Origin: an uncultured Eubacterium sp.
Lineage (GTDB): Bacteria; Bacillota_A; Clostridia; Lachnospirales; Lachnospiraceae
Direction of reading: 5' to 3'
Length of the DNA stretch: 5,132 bases
Assembly: GCA_947653505.1 (NCBI GenBank)
Contig: CANTHI010000311.1
Location: 1 to 5,132, forward strand
Under the pieces are notes generated by a model. It did not search any database. It was not told the origin of the DNA and saw only the letters and a program-made list of their open reading frames with translations. Shown here one piece after another: positions 1 through 5,132 of this stretch. The stretch's first letter is position 1. Every line of letters starts with the position of its first letter. The position numbers and the translations under genes are program-made.

Positions 1-75
1 AAAAAAGGATATCGCTATGAACAGAAATATGAATTTTCTTATCTGGATGAAAAAGAGAAAGAAAAAAGCTACTGA
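1..75 (+). CDS. C-terminal end of an unidentified upstream gene (partial)
   Basis: The frame starting at base 1 is open from the window edge and ends at TGA 73-75, giving the last 24 residues. The tail begins KKGYRYEQKYEFSYL, with alternating aromatic and charged residues as in an amphipathic beta strand, and ends in a lysine/glutamate-rich stretch. It lies 92 bases before the first TadE-like gene on the same strand. By position it could be the end of another Tad-cluster protein: TadE/TadG-like or DUF5702-like proteins in Clostridia often sit here and can end in aromatic-rich strands. That is inference from context; the fragment is too short to assign a family. A competing 23-codon frame at 17-88 lacks a ribosome binding site and is less likely. 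Confidence 0.5.
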   Translation, partial: KKGYRYEQKYEFSYLDEKEKEKSY

Positions 76-167
76 AAAATCAAAATGATATTTGAATCAA
101 AAAGCAGTTCCTGAAATTATCAAAAACTGTTTGCAGGTTAGAACTGCAGAAAGGCAGGTGTATCAGA

Positions 168-1106
168 GTGTCCCTCGGTTTTATTCATAACATACATATC
201 TTAAAAAATTCCTATCAGTTAAAAGCTCTCTCTATCAGTCAGAAAAAAAACCTGAATGAACCAGATACACATGTAAAAATCGGAGGGACAGTCCGATACG
301 CCTGCTTTTCTGCATCGCTGACAGTGGAGATAGCAGTCATATTACCTCTTTTTATCTGTTTTATGGTATTTATTCTTCATATTTTCCGGGTGCTTCAGGT
401 TCAGGCCGGAGTGTCCCAGGCACTTCAGTATGCAGGCAGACGGATTGCGGCGGAATACAGTGTGTCTGCAGAAAATTCGGGGGAATCCAGTATGTCAGCA
501 GAGAATGCAGGGGAATCAGAAGGTTACGGTAAGACAGTGTCAGGGCTGCTGAGAGCAAAAGTATTGTTTGAGAAGCAGTTAAAGAAACAAAAGTGTCCTG
601 TAAAGTATATCAGTCATGGCATATCGGGGATTAGTCTGATGCAGTCTGATTTTACCGGGAATTATGTGGAACTAAAAGCCGTATATCGTATGAAATTGCC
701 GGTTGCATTACCGGGCAATCTGCAATATCGGATTGTACAGGCAGCAAAGTGCAGAAAATGGACAGGTTTTGTACCTGGACAGGATATGGAACAGGAAGAT
801 ACCTGGTATTATTATACAGAGCATGGAACAGTATATCATGCGAGCAGATCCTGTACGCATCTGGATTTATCGATCCGTGGGGTTACTTATGCGCAGGCAG
901 GAAGCAGCAGGAATAAAAGCGGTGGAAAGTATCACAAATGTGAAAAATGTGCGGATTCCCTGCATACACAGGAAATGGTCTATATTACGGATTATGGGGA
1001 TCGTTATCACAGCAGTCTGTCATGCAGCGGTTTAAAAAGAAGTATTTATATGATACGCAAATCAGAGGCTGTAGGAAAAAGGATGTGCAGGAAATGTGGA
1101 GGCTGA
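168..1106 (+). CDS. TadE-like pseudopilin with two C-terminal HC-CC modules
   Basis: Predicted membrane-anchored pilin-like protein of a Tad/type IVc system, 312 aa. Residues 48-75 hold the class III pilin-like segment SASLTVEIAVILPLF plus a following membrane helix; E54 matches the conserved glutamate near a prepilin cleavage site. Residues 165-202 form a region typical of clostridial TadE-like proteins (VELKAVYRMKLP, then VQAAKCRKWTGF). The C-terminus has two related modules of the form YxTxxGxxYHxxxxCxxL...CxxC: module 1 about 214-261 (H224, C229, C258, C261) and module 2 about 271-310 (H281, C286, C307, C310). These resemble short metal-binding tails seen at the ends of other secreted proteins; zinc binding is inferred. 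The GTG start at 168 has only a weak AAGG upstream (151-154) and leaves an unusually long leader of 47 residues before the hydrophobic segment, so the true start is uncertain. Family assignment is firm, function is not. A prepilin peptidase follows 50 bases downstream. Confidence 0.82.
   Translation: MSLGFIHNIHILKNSYQLKALSISQKKNLNEPDTHVKIGGTVRYACFSASLTVEIAVILPLFICFMVFILHIFRVLQVQAGVSQALQYAGRRIAAEYSVSAENSGESSMSAENAGESEGYGKTVSGLLRAKVLFEKQLKKQKCPVKYISHGISGISLMQSDFTGNYVELKAVYRMKLPVALPGNLQYRIVQAAKCRKWTGFVPGQDMEQEDTWYYYTEHGTVYHASRSCTHLDLSIRGVTYAQAGSSRNKSGGKYHKCEKCADSLHTQEMVYITDYGDRYHSSLSCSGLKRSIYMIRKSEAVGKRMCRKCGG
459..518 (+). repeat. Diverged 30-bp tandem duplication inside the pseudopilin gene
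   Basis: Two adjacent 30-base units, 459-488 and 489-518, match at about 24 of 30 positions and keep the frame. They encode SVSAENSGES and SMSAENAGES (residues 98-117). They sit just after the membrane helix, in a low-complexity Ser/Glu/Asn/Gly stretch that probably acts as a flexible, extracytoplasmic linker. Confidence 0.75.
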
Positions 1107-1156
1107 ATCAATAGAGAGTGGATTGAGAATAGACAGAGATATTTGTAGGAGGAGTT

Positions 1157-1582
1157 ATGGTACAGCAGTTATCGGTTTTGACAGTTTTATGCATCTGTAG
1201 TTATGAAGACCTGAAAAATAAGCAGATTCATACAGGATGGCTGGTGATCTTTGCGGCAGAAGGGATTTTGATCTGGTTTTTTGGAGGAAACTGGGCATTT
1301 GACAGGGTTATGATTGCACTGTTGCCAGGATTTTGTATGTTATTGCTGTCATTTGCAACAAGAGGAGGCATTGGAGAAGGTGACGGGCTTTTACTGATGA
1401 CGACAGGTATTTTATCAGAAGGCAGAGATATTTTGGATATTTTTTTATATGCATTGCTCTTTTCAGGAATTTACGCGCTGTTTTTATTTGTAGCAGGAAA
1501 AAAGAAAGGAAACGATGAGATAGCGTTTGTACCATTTATTCTGTTGTCATTTGTAGGGAATATGCTTGGATGCAGTTTTTAA
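1157..1582 (+). CDS. A24-family prepilin peptidase (TadV/CpaA-like)
   Basis: Membrane aspartyl protease expected to cleave the leader of class III prepilins and pseudopilins at the cytoplasmic face. The protein is 141 aa, the compact form that lacks the N-terminal methyltransferase domain of PilD-type enzymes. Both catalytic aspartates are visible: D18 in SYEDLKNKQI and D76 in GGIGEGDGLLL, the GxGD motif of the family. Hydrophobic helices lie at about 3-15, 28-43, 48-67, 92-113 and 120-138, and the FVPF segment near residue 123 matches the common PFxPF-like C-terminal motif. The ATG at 1157 is preceded by a near-perfect AGGAGG (1147-1152). It lies between two TadE-like genes, its likely substrates, and fits transcription in one operon with them. 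The lysine that often follows the second catalytic aspartate is absent (GDGLLL). Confidence 0.9.
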   Translation: MVQQLSVLTVLCICSYEDLKNKQIHTGWLVIFAAEGILIWFFGGNWAFDRVMIALLPGFCMLLLSFATRGGIGEGDGLLLMTTGILSEGRDILDIFLYALLFSGIYALFLFVAGKKKGNDEIAFVPFILLSFVGNMLGCSF

Positions 1583-1597
1583 AGGTGGATATATATT

Positions 1598-1867
1598 ATG
1601 GTAAAAAGGTTTGGTCAATGGATGATACAATATGGAAAAATGAAGGCAGCTCTTACGGTGGAAGCATCTATCTGGATTCCGTTTGCATTTTTTATGATCT
1701 TAGGAGGTATCAATATCGGATATGATCTTTTTCAGCAGGCAGGAATAAATGCAGAAATTCATGAAGAGCTGATCAGACTGGATCCGGTAAAAATTGTACG
1801 GAAACAAACAGTGATGGAACAATTTAAAAATGAATGGAAAGGAGAAGCTGGTAGTGATAAAAACTGA
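1598..1867 (+). CDS. Small TadE-like pseudopilin
   Basis: An 89-aa protein with a basic N-terminus followed by KMKAALTVEASIWIPFAFF, the same LTVE pilin-like signature as the larger pseudopilin in this cluster. E22 corresponds to the conserved glutamate, and residues 21-41 form the single predicted membrane helix. The rest (about 45-89) is a short charged, mostly helical tail containing one repeated theme of acidic and basic residues and no cysteines. It probably inserts in the membrane and is processed by the peptidase encoded 15 bases upstream. AAAGGTGG (1581-1588) lies 9 bases before the ATG. An in-frame ATG at 1640 (M15) is a weaker alternative. The 3' end overlaps the next gene by 14 bases, so translation is likely coupled. 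Role as minor pilin or assembly factor is inferred. Confidence 0.85.
   Translation: MVKRFGQWMIQYGKMKAALTVEASIWIPFAFFMILGGINIGYDLFQQAGINAEIHEELIRLDPVKIVRKQTVMEQFKNEWKGEAGSDKN
1838..1844 (+). promoter_or_regulatory. Ribosome binding site that fixes the GTG start of the FHA gene
   Basis: AAAGGAG lies inside the end of the small pseudopilin gene, 9 bases before GTG 1854. The upstream in-frame ATG at 1830 has no comparable site and would begin before this motif, so the GTG is preferred. The site lies within translated sequence, consistent with translational coupling. Confidence 0.7.
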
Positions 1868-3236
1868 ATATACGCGCAAAATAAATAAAAGCAGCCTGAT
1901 TATTATTCCGGAGAAAGAAGATGAGGAGGAGAGAGACAGTATAGGGATGTTTCAGTACAACGAAATACCTTATTTTTTGAAAATGGAAGCGCAAAGGACA
2001 GGAGTGGAATTAAAGTTTTGCTATGATATTACAGGAAAACGTTCACTGGAACAGTTATTAGAGTATCAGCCATTAGATTATGCCCTGTTGCAGATGATTC
2101 TGAAAGCGTTTGATCAGGCTTGTATGCAGACTGGGGAGTATATGATGACGGAAAATGATATTTTGCTGGAGCCGGAATTTGTTTTTACAGATCACAGTGC
2201 AGAGCAGGTCAGTTATTGCTATCTGCCGGGAAATCAGAAGGATATCTGTTGTCAGTTTAAAAAATTTATGGAATATCTGCTGCCATATGTGGATCATAAT
2301 AATGAACAGGCCATGCAGCTTGCATATGGTGTTTATCAGAAGGTAGTAGAAGAACGGACCGCTCTTCATCATGTGCTGGAAGATGAAAGTCTGTTTGCTG
2401 ACTGGTCATGGAAAGACAGAAAAATCCCACAAAATAAGTGTGAGCCACAGTCTCAGCAAAATAATAAACAAGAGAGCCGGATGAGTCTGGAGCAGTGCAG
2501 TGAGATGAAATATCAAAAGAACAGGGAACAAGAGGGTCAGATACTCTGGGAGCAGTGTCATGAACCACAGAATCATAATAATAGAGGAAAAGAAAGTCAG
2601 ATATTCAGAAATGGGTTCCATGAACCACAGATTTATCAGGTTCAGGAAAGTGTGAGCCAAATATATCATAAGGGCAAGTCTGATGAATTACAGTATGAGC
2701 AGTATCAACAGAAAAAACAGAAAGAAACGGAGAAGTTAAATGGAAATGGAGAAGAAGTAGAAAAAATAAAACAAAAAGCATCGGTTAGAAAACAGGCGGC
2801 AGAAAAGCTAAAAAAAATGCTGCAGAAAAAAATATATACGGATAAAAGCAGATATATGGAAGAGGAACCTGTATTTGAAGCGGAGGAAGAGGAAGTTGTA
2901 TGTAATAATCCGACAGTTTGTCTGATATCTGGGACGGAAGAGATTCAGAACCGGTTTGTGTATCAGGGTACGGACCGTTCCAGAGATTTTCATTGTCTGC
3001 AAGGGAATATGCTGCTTGGAAGTGATGCAAAAGAGAGTGACATTTACATTCCATTTCCAATGGTTAGCCGGATACATGCCAGAATTGAGACCGGAAATCA
3101 GGGTACATTTTTAGAGGATTTAAATTCGACGAATGGTACTCATGTAAATGGTGAACTGCTTCAGTATCGGGAAAAAAGATTGCTGCAGAAAGGGGATCTG
3201 ATCAGTCTGGCTGGAGAATGCTATAGTTTTCATTGA
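1854..3236 (+). CDS. DUF6382 and FHA-domain protein
   Basis: A 460-aa predicted cytoplasmic protein counted from GTG 1854. Residues 1 to about 165 match the DUF6382 pattern found upstream of FHA domains in Clostridia: an opening strand (KTEYTRKINKSSLIII), a central FCYDITGKRSLEQLLE, then VSYCYLPG and LPYVDHNNEQAMQLAYGVY. Residues 195-294 are a glutamine-rich linker of 20-residue repeats. Residues about 295-345 are lysine-rich and helical, followed by an acidic patch. Residues about 380-457 form an FHA domain, a phosphothreonine-binding fold, with S405, R406, H408, and N427-G428 in DLNSTNGT. The usual GR motif reads G389-S390 here, so one phosphate-contacting or structural arginine is missing. 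No membrane helix is seen. The gene is the last of the Tad-like cluster and probably links it to Ser/Thr phosphorylation; no kinase is in the window. An ATG at 1830 would add eight residues but has no ribosome binding site. Confidence 0.88.
   Translation: MIKTEYTRKINKSSLIIIPEKEDEEERDSIGMFQYNEIPYFLKMEAQRTGVELKFCYDITGKRSLEQLLEYQPLDYALLQMILKAFDQACMQTGEYMMTENDILLEPEFVFTDHSAEQVSYCYLPGNQKDICCQFKKFMEYLLPYVDHNNEQAMQLAYGVYQKVVEERTALHHVLEDESLFADWSWKDRKIPQNKCEPQSQQNNKQESRMSLEQCSEMKYQKNREQEGQILWEQCHEPQNHNNRGKESQIFRNGFHEPQIYQVQESVSQIYHKGKSDELQYEQYQQKKQKETEKLNGNGEEVEKIKQKASVRKQAAEKLKKMLQKKIYTDKSRYMEEEPVFEAEEEEVVCNNPTVCLISGTEEIQNRFVYQGTDRSRDFHCLQGNMLLGSDAKESDIYIPFPMVSRIHARIETGNQGTFLEDLNSTNGTHVNGELLQYREKRLLQKGDLISLAGECYSFH
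2436..2735 (+). repeat. Five degenerate 60-bp tandem repeats in the FHA protein linker
   Basis: Units at 2436-2495, 2496-2555, 2556-2615, 2616-2675 and 2676-2735 keep the reading frame and encode 20 residues each (residues 195-294). Units 1, 3 and 4 share EPQ near the start, units 2, 3 and 4 share a central SQI/GQI, and units 1 and 2 end in an identical GAGCAG (Glu-Gln). Units 3 and 4 share HEPQI/N and the bases CATGAACCACAGA. Unit 5 is the most diverged. The repeats are rich in Gln, Glu and Asn. Confidence 0.72.
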
Positions 3237-3261
3237 CAGTACAGCAAGGACGTGTTATGTT
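3233..3261 (+). promoter_or_regulatory. Vegetative promoter for the rhomboid gene
   Basis: A perfect -35 box TTGACA (3233-3238) is followed by a 17-base spacer and TATGTT (3256-3261), with TG at 3253-3254 forming an extended -10. The predicted transcript start is near A3268. The -35 box contains the TGA stop codon of the FHA gene. The spacing and match to a SigA-type consensus make this the strongest promoter in the window on sequence grounds. Confidence 0.72.
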
Positions 3262-3311
3262 TTACTCATCAATGTACATTACAGTATGCGCAGTTGTAAA
3301 GTCATACTGAC

Positions 3312-3318
3312 AGAGGGA
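3312..3318 (+). promoter_or_regulatory. Ribosome binding site that fixes the rhomboid start
   Basis: AGAGGGA lies 6 bases before ATG 3325. The earlier in-frame ATG at 3286 has no purine-rich site in front of it, so the shorter protein is preferred. Confidence 0.65.
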
Positions 3319-3324
3319 TATGTA

Positions 3325-3972
3325 ATGGGAAGGATGAAACAGGATACGTTGGAATACTCAGAATGGAAAGAAATAGCAGAACCAGAACAGCCGCAGAAAC
3401 GGCCGGTTGTCAATATTGTGTTAGTAGTTTTAAATGTAGTAATATGGTGTCTGATGGAGATATTTGGAGATACTCTGGATGGGGCATATATTGCTGAATA
3501 TGGAGGAATGTATCCGGAGTTTGTGATTCAGGGGGAATGGTATCGTTTGTTTACGGCGATGTTTTTGCATTTCGGTGCGGAGCATCTGGCTAATAATATG
3601 ATTCTATTAGCGGCGGCCGGAGGAAAATTAGAAGCTGCAGCTGGTTCTTTCCGTTATCTGCTTATTTATATTGGTGCAGGGCTGACAGGAAATCTTTTGT
3701 CTTTGTATGTAATGGTTCGTACAGGTGATTATGCAGTCTGTGCGGGTGCATCCGGGGCTGTGTTTGGAATGATTGGAGGTCTGGCATGGGTTGCAATCCG
3801 CAATAAAGGAAAATTCGAAGGGCTTACGACAAAAGGACTGCTGTTTATGATTGCATTGTGTCTGTATTATGGAATTTCAACGGCTGGCGTTGACAACTGG
3901 GCACATGCGGGAGGGGTTTCTGGAGGATTTTTCCTATGTATTCTTTTGTACAGAAAGCATCATAATACTTGA
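3325..3972 (+). CDS. Rhomboid family intramembrane serine protease
   Basis: An integral membrane protease that cleaves transmembrane substrates within the bilayer, 215 aa from ATG 3325. The full rhomboid signature is present: GEWYRLFTAMFLHFG around residues 70-84 (the WR motif as W-Y-R), then H82, H87 and N91 in the HxxxxHxxxN motif of helix 2, the catalytic serine S143 in GASGAVFG, and the catalytic histidine H194 in NWAHAGGVSGG. The last contains the GxxxG packing motif. Helices fall at about 28-46, 86-104, 110-131, 141-157, 171-187 and 194-209, as in the six-helix bacterial form. A soluble N-terminal stretch of about 27 residues precedes helix 1. It has its own promoter (3233-3261) and lies 88 bases after the FHA gene. 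Its substrate is unknown; proximity to pilus genes allows, but does not show, a role in processing their products. An ATG at 3286 would add 13 residues. Confidence 0.93.
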   Translation: MGRMKQDTLEYSEWKEIAEPEQPQKRPVVNIVLVVLNVVIWCLMEIFGDTLDGAYIAEYGGMYPEFVIQGEWYRLFTAMFLHFGAEHLANNMILLAAAGGKLEAAAGSFRYLLIYIGAGLTGNLLSLYVMVRTGDYAVCAGASGAVFGMIGGLAWVAIRNKGKFEGLTTKGLLFMIALCLYYGISTAGVDNWAHAGGVSGGFFLCILLYRKHHNT

Positions 3973-3997
3973 AATTCTGTTCAAATATCTATATACT
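3969..3997 (+). promoter_or_regulatory. Vegetative promoter for the flavodoxin/SCP2 gene
   Basis: TTGAAA (3969-3974), a 17-base spacer and TATACT (3992-3997) closely match the SigA-type consensus (five of six in each box). The predicted transcript start is near 4004, giving an untranslated leader of about 98 bases. The -35 box spans the TGA stop of the rhomboid gene. The interval 3973-4101 contains no terminator-like hairpin, so readthrough from the rhomboid gene is also possible. Confidence 0.7.
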
Positions 3998-4101
3998 AAA
4001 TAAAATAAGATGACGATTGTGATGACAGCGGGGAAAAGTCCAGGAATGAATAAAATTGATCGTATTCTATAGTTTCAGAACATACAAATGAGAGGTAGTA
4101 T

Positions 4102-5103
4102 ATGAAAGTAAATATTTATTATGGCGGCAGAGGTGTTTTGGATGATCCGTCTTTGTATGTAATTAATAAAATGCAGCAGGTATTGGAAGAACTGCGTGTA
4201 ACAGTTGAGCGTTATAATATTTATGAGCAGAAAAACAGTATTGCTACACTTCCGCAGACAATTAAAGAGGCAGATGGGATTATTCTTGCAACGACAGTGG
4301 AGTGGCTTGGGATTGGCGGGTATATGCAGCAGTTTTTAGATGCCTGCTGGTTGTATGGAGATAAAGAGAAAATCAGCCAGACTTATATGCAGCCAGTCGT
4401 AATGTCAACAGCTTATGGAGAACGGGAAGGAGAGCTTACGCTTGCAAATGCGTGGGAAATGCTTGGAGGACTGCCATGTGCTGGTCTTTGCGGATATGTA
4501 GCGGATTTACTGACATTTGAAATGAATCAGGATTATTCGGTTATTATTGAAAAAAAAGCAGAAAATCTGTACCGTACAATTTCCCAGAAGATGAAGAGTC
4601 TGCCGAACAGTAATCAGGCGGTAACAAAAACAGTGCTCCGTACGCAGGATCTTGGCCTGACTCCACAGGAAAGCGAACAGCTTTCAAAATATGTGTCGGA
4701 TGATACGTATGTGAAAAAACAAAAGGAAGATATTGAGGAACTGGCAAGTAAGTTTAAAGGTCTGTTAGACAAAGATAAAAATGAGGACGACGAGCCATCT
4801 GTACCTTATATTGAAGATTTGGAAGCACATTTCAGACCACAGTCGGATTTTAAAGCAAAGTATTTGTTTATTATCGACGGGAAGAGGAAACCTCTGACGA
4901 TTGAGGTGGACGAAGATCAGTTAAAATGCAGTTATGGAAAACAGGATGGCGTGGATGTCTATGCAAAGATGACAACAGATGTGCTGGAGCGCATTATCGC
5001 TGGAAAAATGACTTTTCAGAGAGCATTTATGACGGGTGAGCTGACAGCAAAAGGGAATTTTAAGACATTGCGTATGCTGGATGACATATTTATATTTGGA
5101 TAA
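4102..5103 (+). CDS. Flavodoxin-like reductase fused to an SCP2-like domain
   Basis: A predicted cytoplasmic protein of 333 aa. Residues 1 to about 160 have the alternating strand-helix order of the flavodoxin/NADPH-dependent FMN reductase superfamily: MKVNIYYGG as first strand and phosphate-loop position, ADGIILATTVEWLGIGGYMQQFLD (58-80) at the place of the usual ATPEY...FLD motif, and VVMSTAYGE (99-107). Residues about 165-240 are a charged helical linker. Residues about 240-333 fit an SCP2 sterol-carrier-like domain, with LKCSYGKQDGVDVYAKMTTDVLERIIAGKMTFQRAFMTGELTAKGNF positions 274-320 giving the hallmark G+MTFQRAFMTGE+ and KGN motifs. AGAGG (4091-4095) lies 6 bases before the ATG. The gene has its own promoter and ends 29 bases before the window edge. 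The classic FMN-binding loop sequence is not clear, so redox activity is uncertain; the ligand of the SCP2 part is likely a lipid or other hydrophobic molecule, by family only. Confidence 0.85.
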   Translation: MKVNIYYGGRGVLDDPSLYVINKMQQVLEELRVTVERYNIYEQKNSIATLPQTIKEADGIILATTVEWLGIGGYMQQFLDACWLYGDKEKISQTYMQPVVMSTAYGEREGELTLANAWEMLGGLPCAGLCGYVADLLTFEMNQDYSVIIEKKAENLYRTISQKMKSLPNSNQAVTKTVLRTQDLGLTPQESEQLSKYVSDDTYVKKQKEDIEELASKFKGLLDKDKNEDDEPSVPYIEDLEAHFRPQSDFKAKYLFIIDGKRKPLTIEVDEDQLKCSYGKQDGVDVYAKMTTDVLERIIAGKMTFQRAFMTGELTAKGNFKTLRMLDDIFIFG

Positions 5104-5132
5104 TATCTGTCTGTGTTCCGACAGTACTGCTC

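Noticed and set aside
17..88. Small + strand frame of 23 codons starting at ATG 17
   Set aside because: It has no ribosome binding site, is very Lys-rich, and overlaps a frame open from the window edge that better fits a gene end.
92..120. Possible promoter TTGAAT-N17-AATTAT before the larger pseudopilin
   Set aside because: Each box matches only four of six positions, and AT-rich sequence gives such matches often. Cluster genes are more likely read from upstream.
132..148. Hairpin TGCAG/CTGCA with a 7-base loop ahead of GTG 168
   Set aside because: The stem is only five perfect base pairs, there is no T-run after it, and it is within chance expectation.
703..1035. Overlapping + strand frame inside the larger pseudopilin gene
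   Set aside because: It has no recognisable domain and its translation is a shifted reading of the well-supported TadE-like gene.
2073..3077. Several minus-strand open frames opposite the FHA gene
   Set aside because: They lack ribosome sites and motifs, and arise from the antisense of Gln- and Lys-rich coding sequence.
3286..3324. Upstream ATG for the rhomboid gene
   Set aside because: There is no ribosome binding site before 3286, while ATG 3325 has AGAGGGA at good spacing.
4544..4747. Minus-strand frame opposite the flavodoxin/SCP2 gene
   Set aside because: It has no domain or start signal and lies fully within a confidently assigned gene.
5107..5124. Hairpin CTGTC/GACAG just after the last gene, possible terminator
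   Set aside because: A 5-bp stem with an 8-base loop is weak, and the window ends before any T-run could be seen. The flanking sequence is needed to decide.

Overview
The window reads as a Gram-positive Clostridia chromosome, most likely Lachnospiraceae. The support is moderately AT-rich coding DNA, AGGAGG-type ribosome binding sites, genes packed on one strand, and protein families typical of that group (TadE-like pseudopilins with the SLTVE hydrophobic start, a short A24 prepilin peptidase, a DUF6382-FHA protein). The genus cannot be fixed from the sequence. All credible genes are on the + strand.

Positions 1-3236 look like the distal end of a Tad/type IVc pilus-like gene cluster. They hold the last 24 codons of an unidentified upstream gene (1-75), a large TadE-like pseudopilin with two C-terminal HC-CC putative metal-binding modules (168-1106), a minimal A24 prepilin peptidase (1157-1582), a very small second TadE-like pseudopilin (1598-1867), and a DUF6382 plus FHA-domain protein (GTG start at 1854, stop at 3236). 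The last two genes overlap by 14 bases. The gene order suggests that the peptidase processes the adjacent pseudopilins and that the FHA protein regulates or scaffolds the cytoplasmic machinery by binding phosphothreonine. The ATPase and the platform proteins would lie upstream, outside the window.

Positions 3325-3972 encode a complete rhomboid intramembrane serine protease. Positions 4102-5103 encode a two-domain protein, a flavodoxin-like/NADPH-dependent FMN reductase-like fold followed by an SCP2-like sterol-carrier domain. Each of these genes is preceded by a convincing vegetative promoter whose -35 box contains the TGA stop codon of the gene before it (TTGACA-N17-TATGTT at 3233-3261; TTGAAA-N17-TATACT at 3969-3997). 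They can therefore be transcribed independently of the pilus genes although all are in one direction.

The least ordinary features are the tandem HC-CC modules on a pseudopilin, a degenerate 60-bp tandem repeat (five units) in the linker of the FHA protein, the serine replacing the usual arginine in the FHA 'GR' motif, and the two stop-codon-embedded promoters. I see no tRNA, rRNA, CRISPR array, insertion sequence or phage feature. No gene-free stretch exceeds 130 bases.
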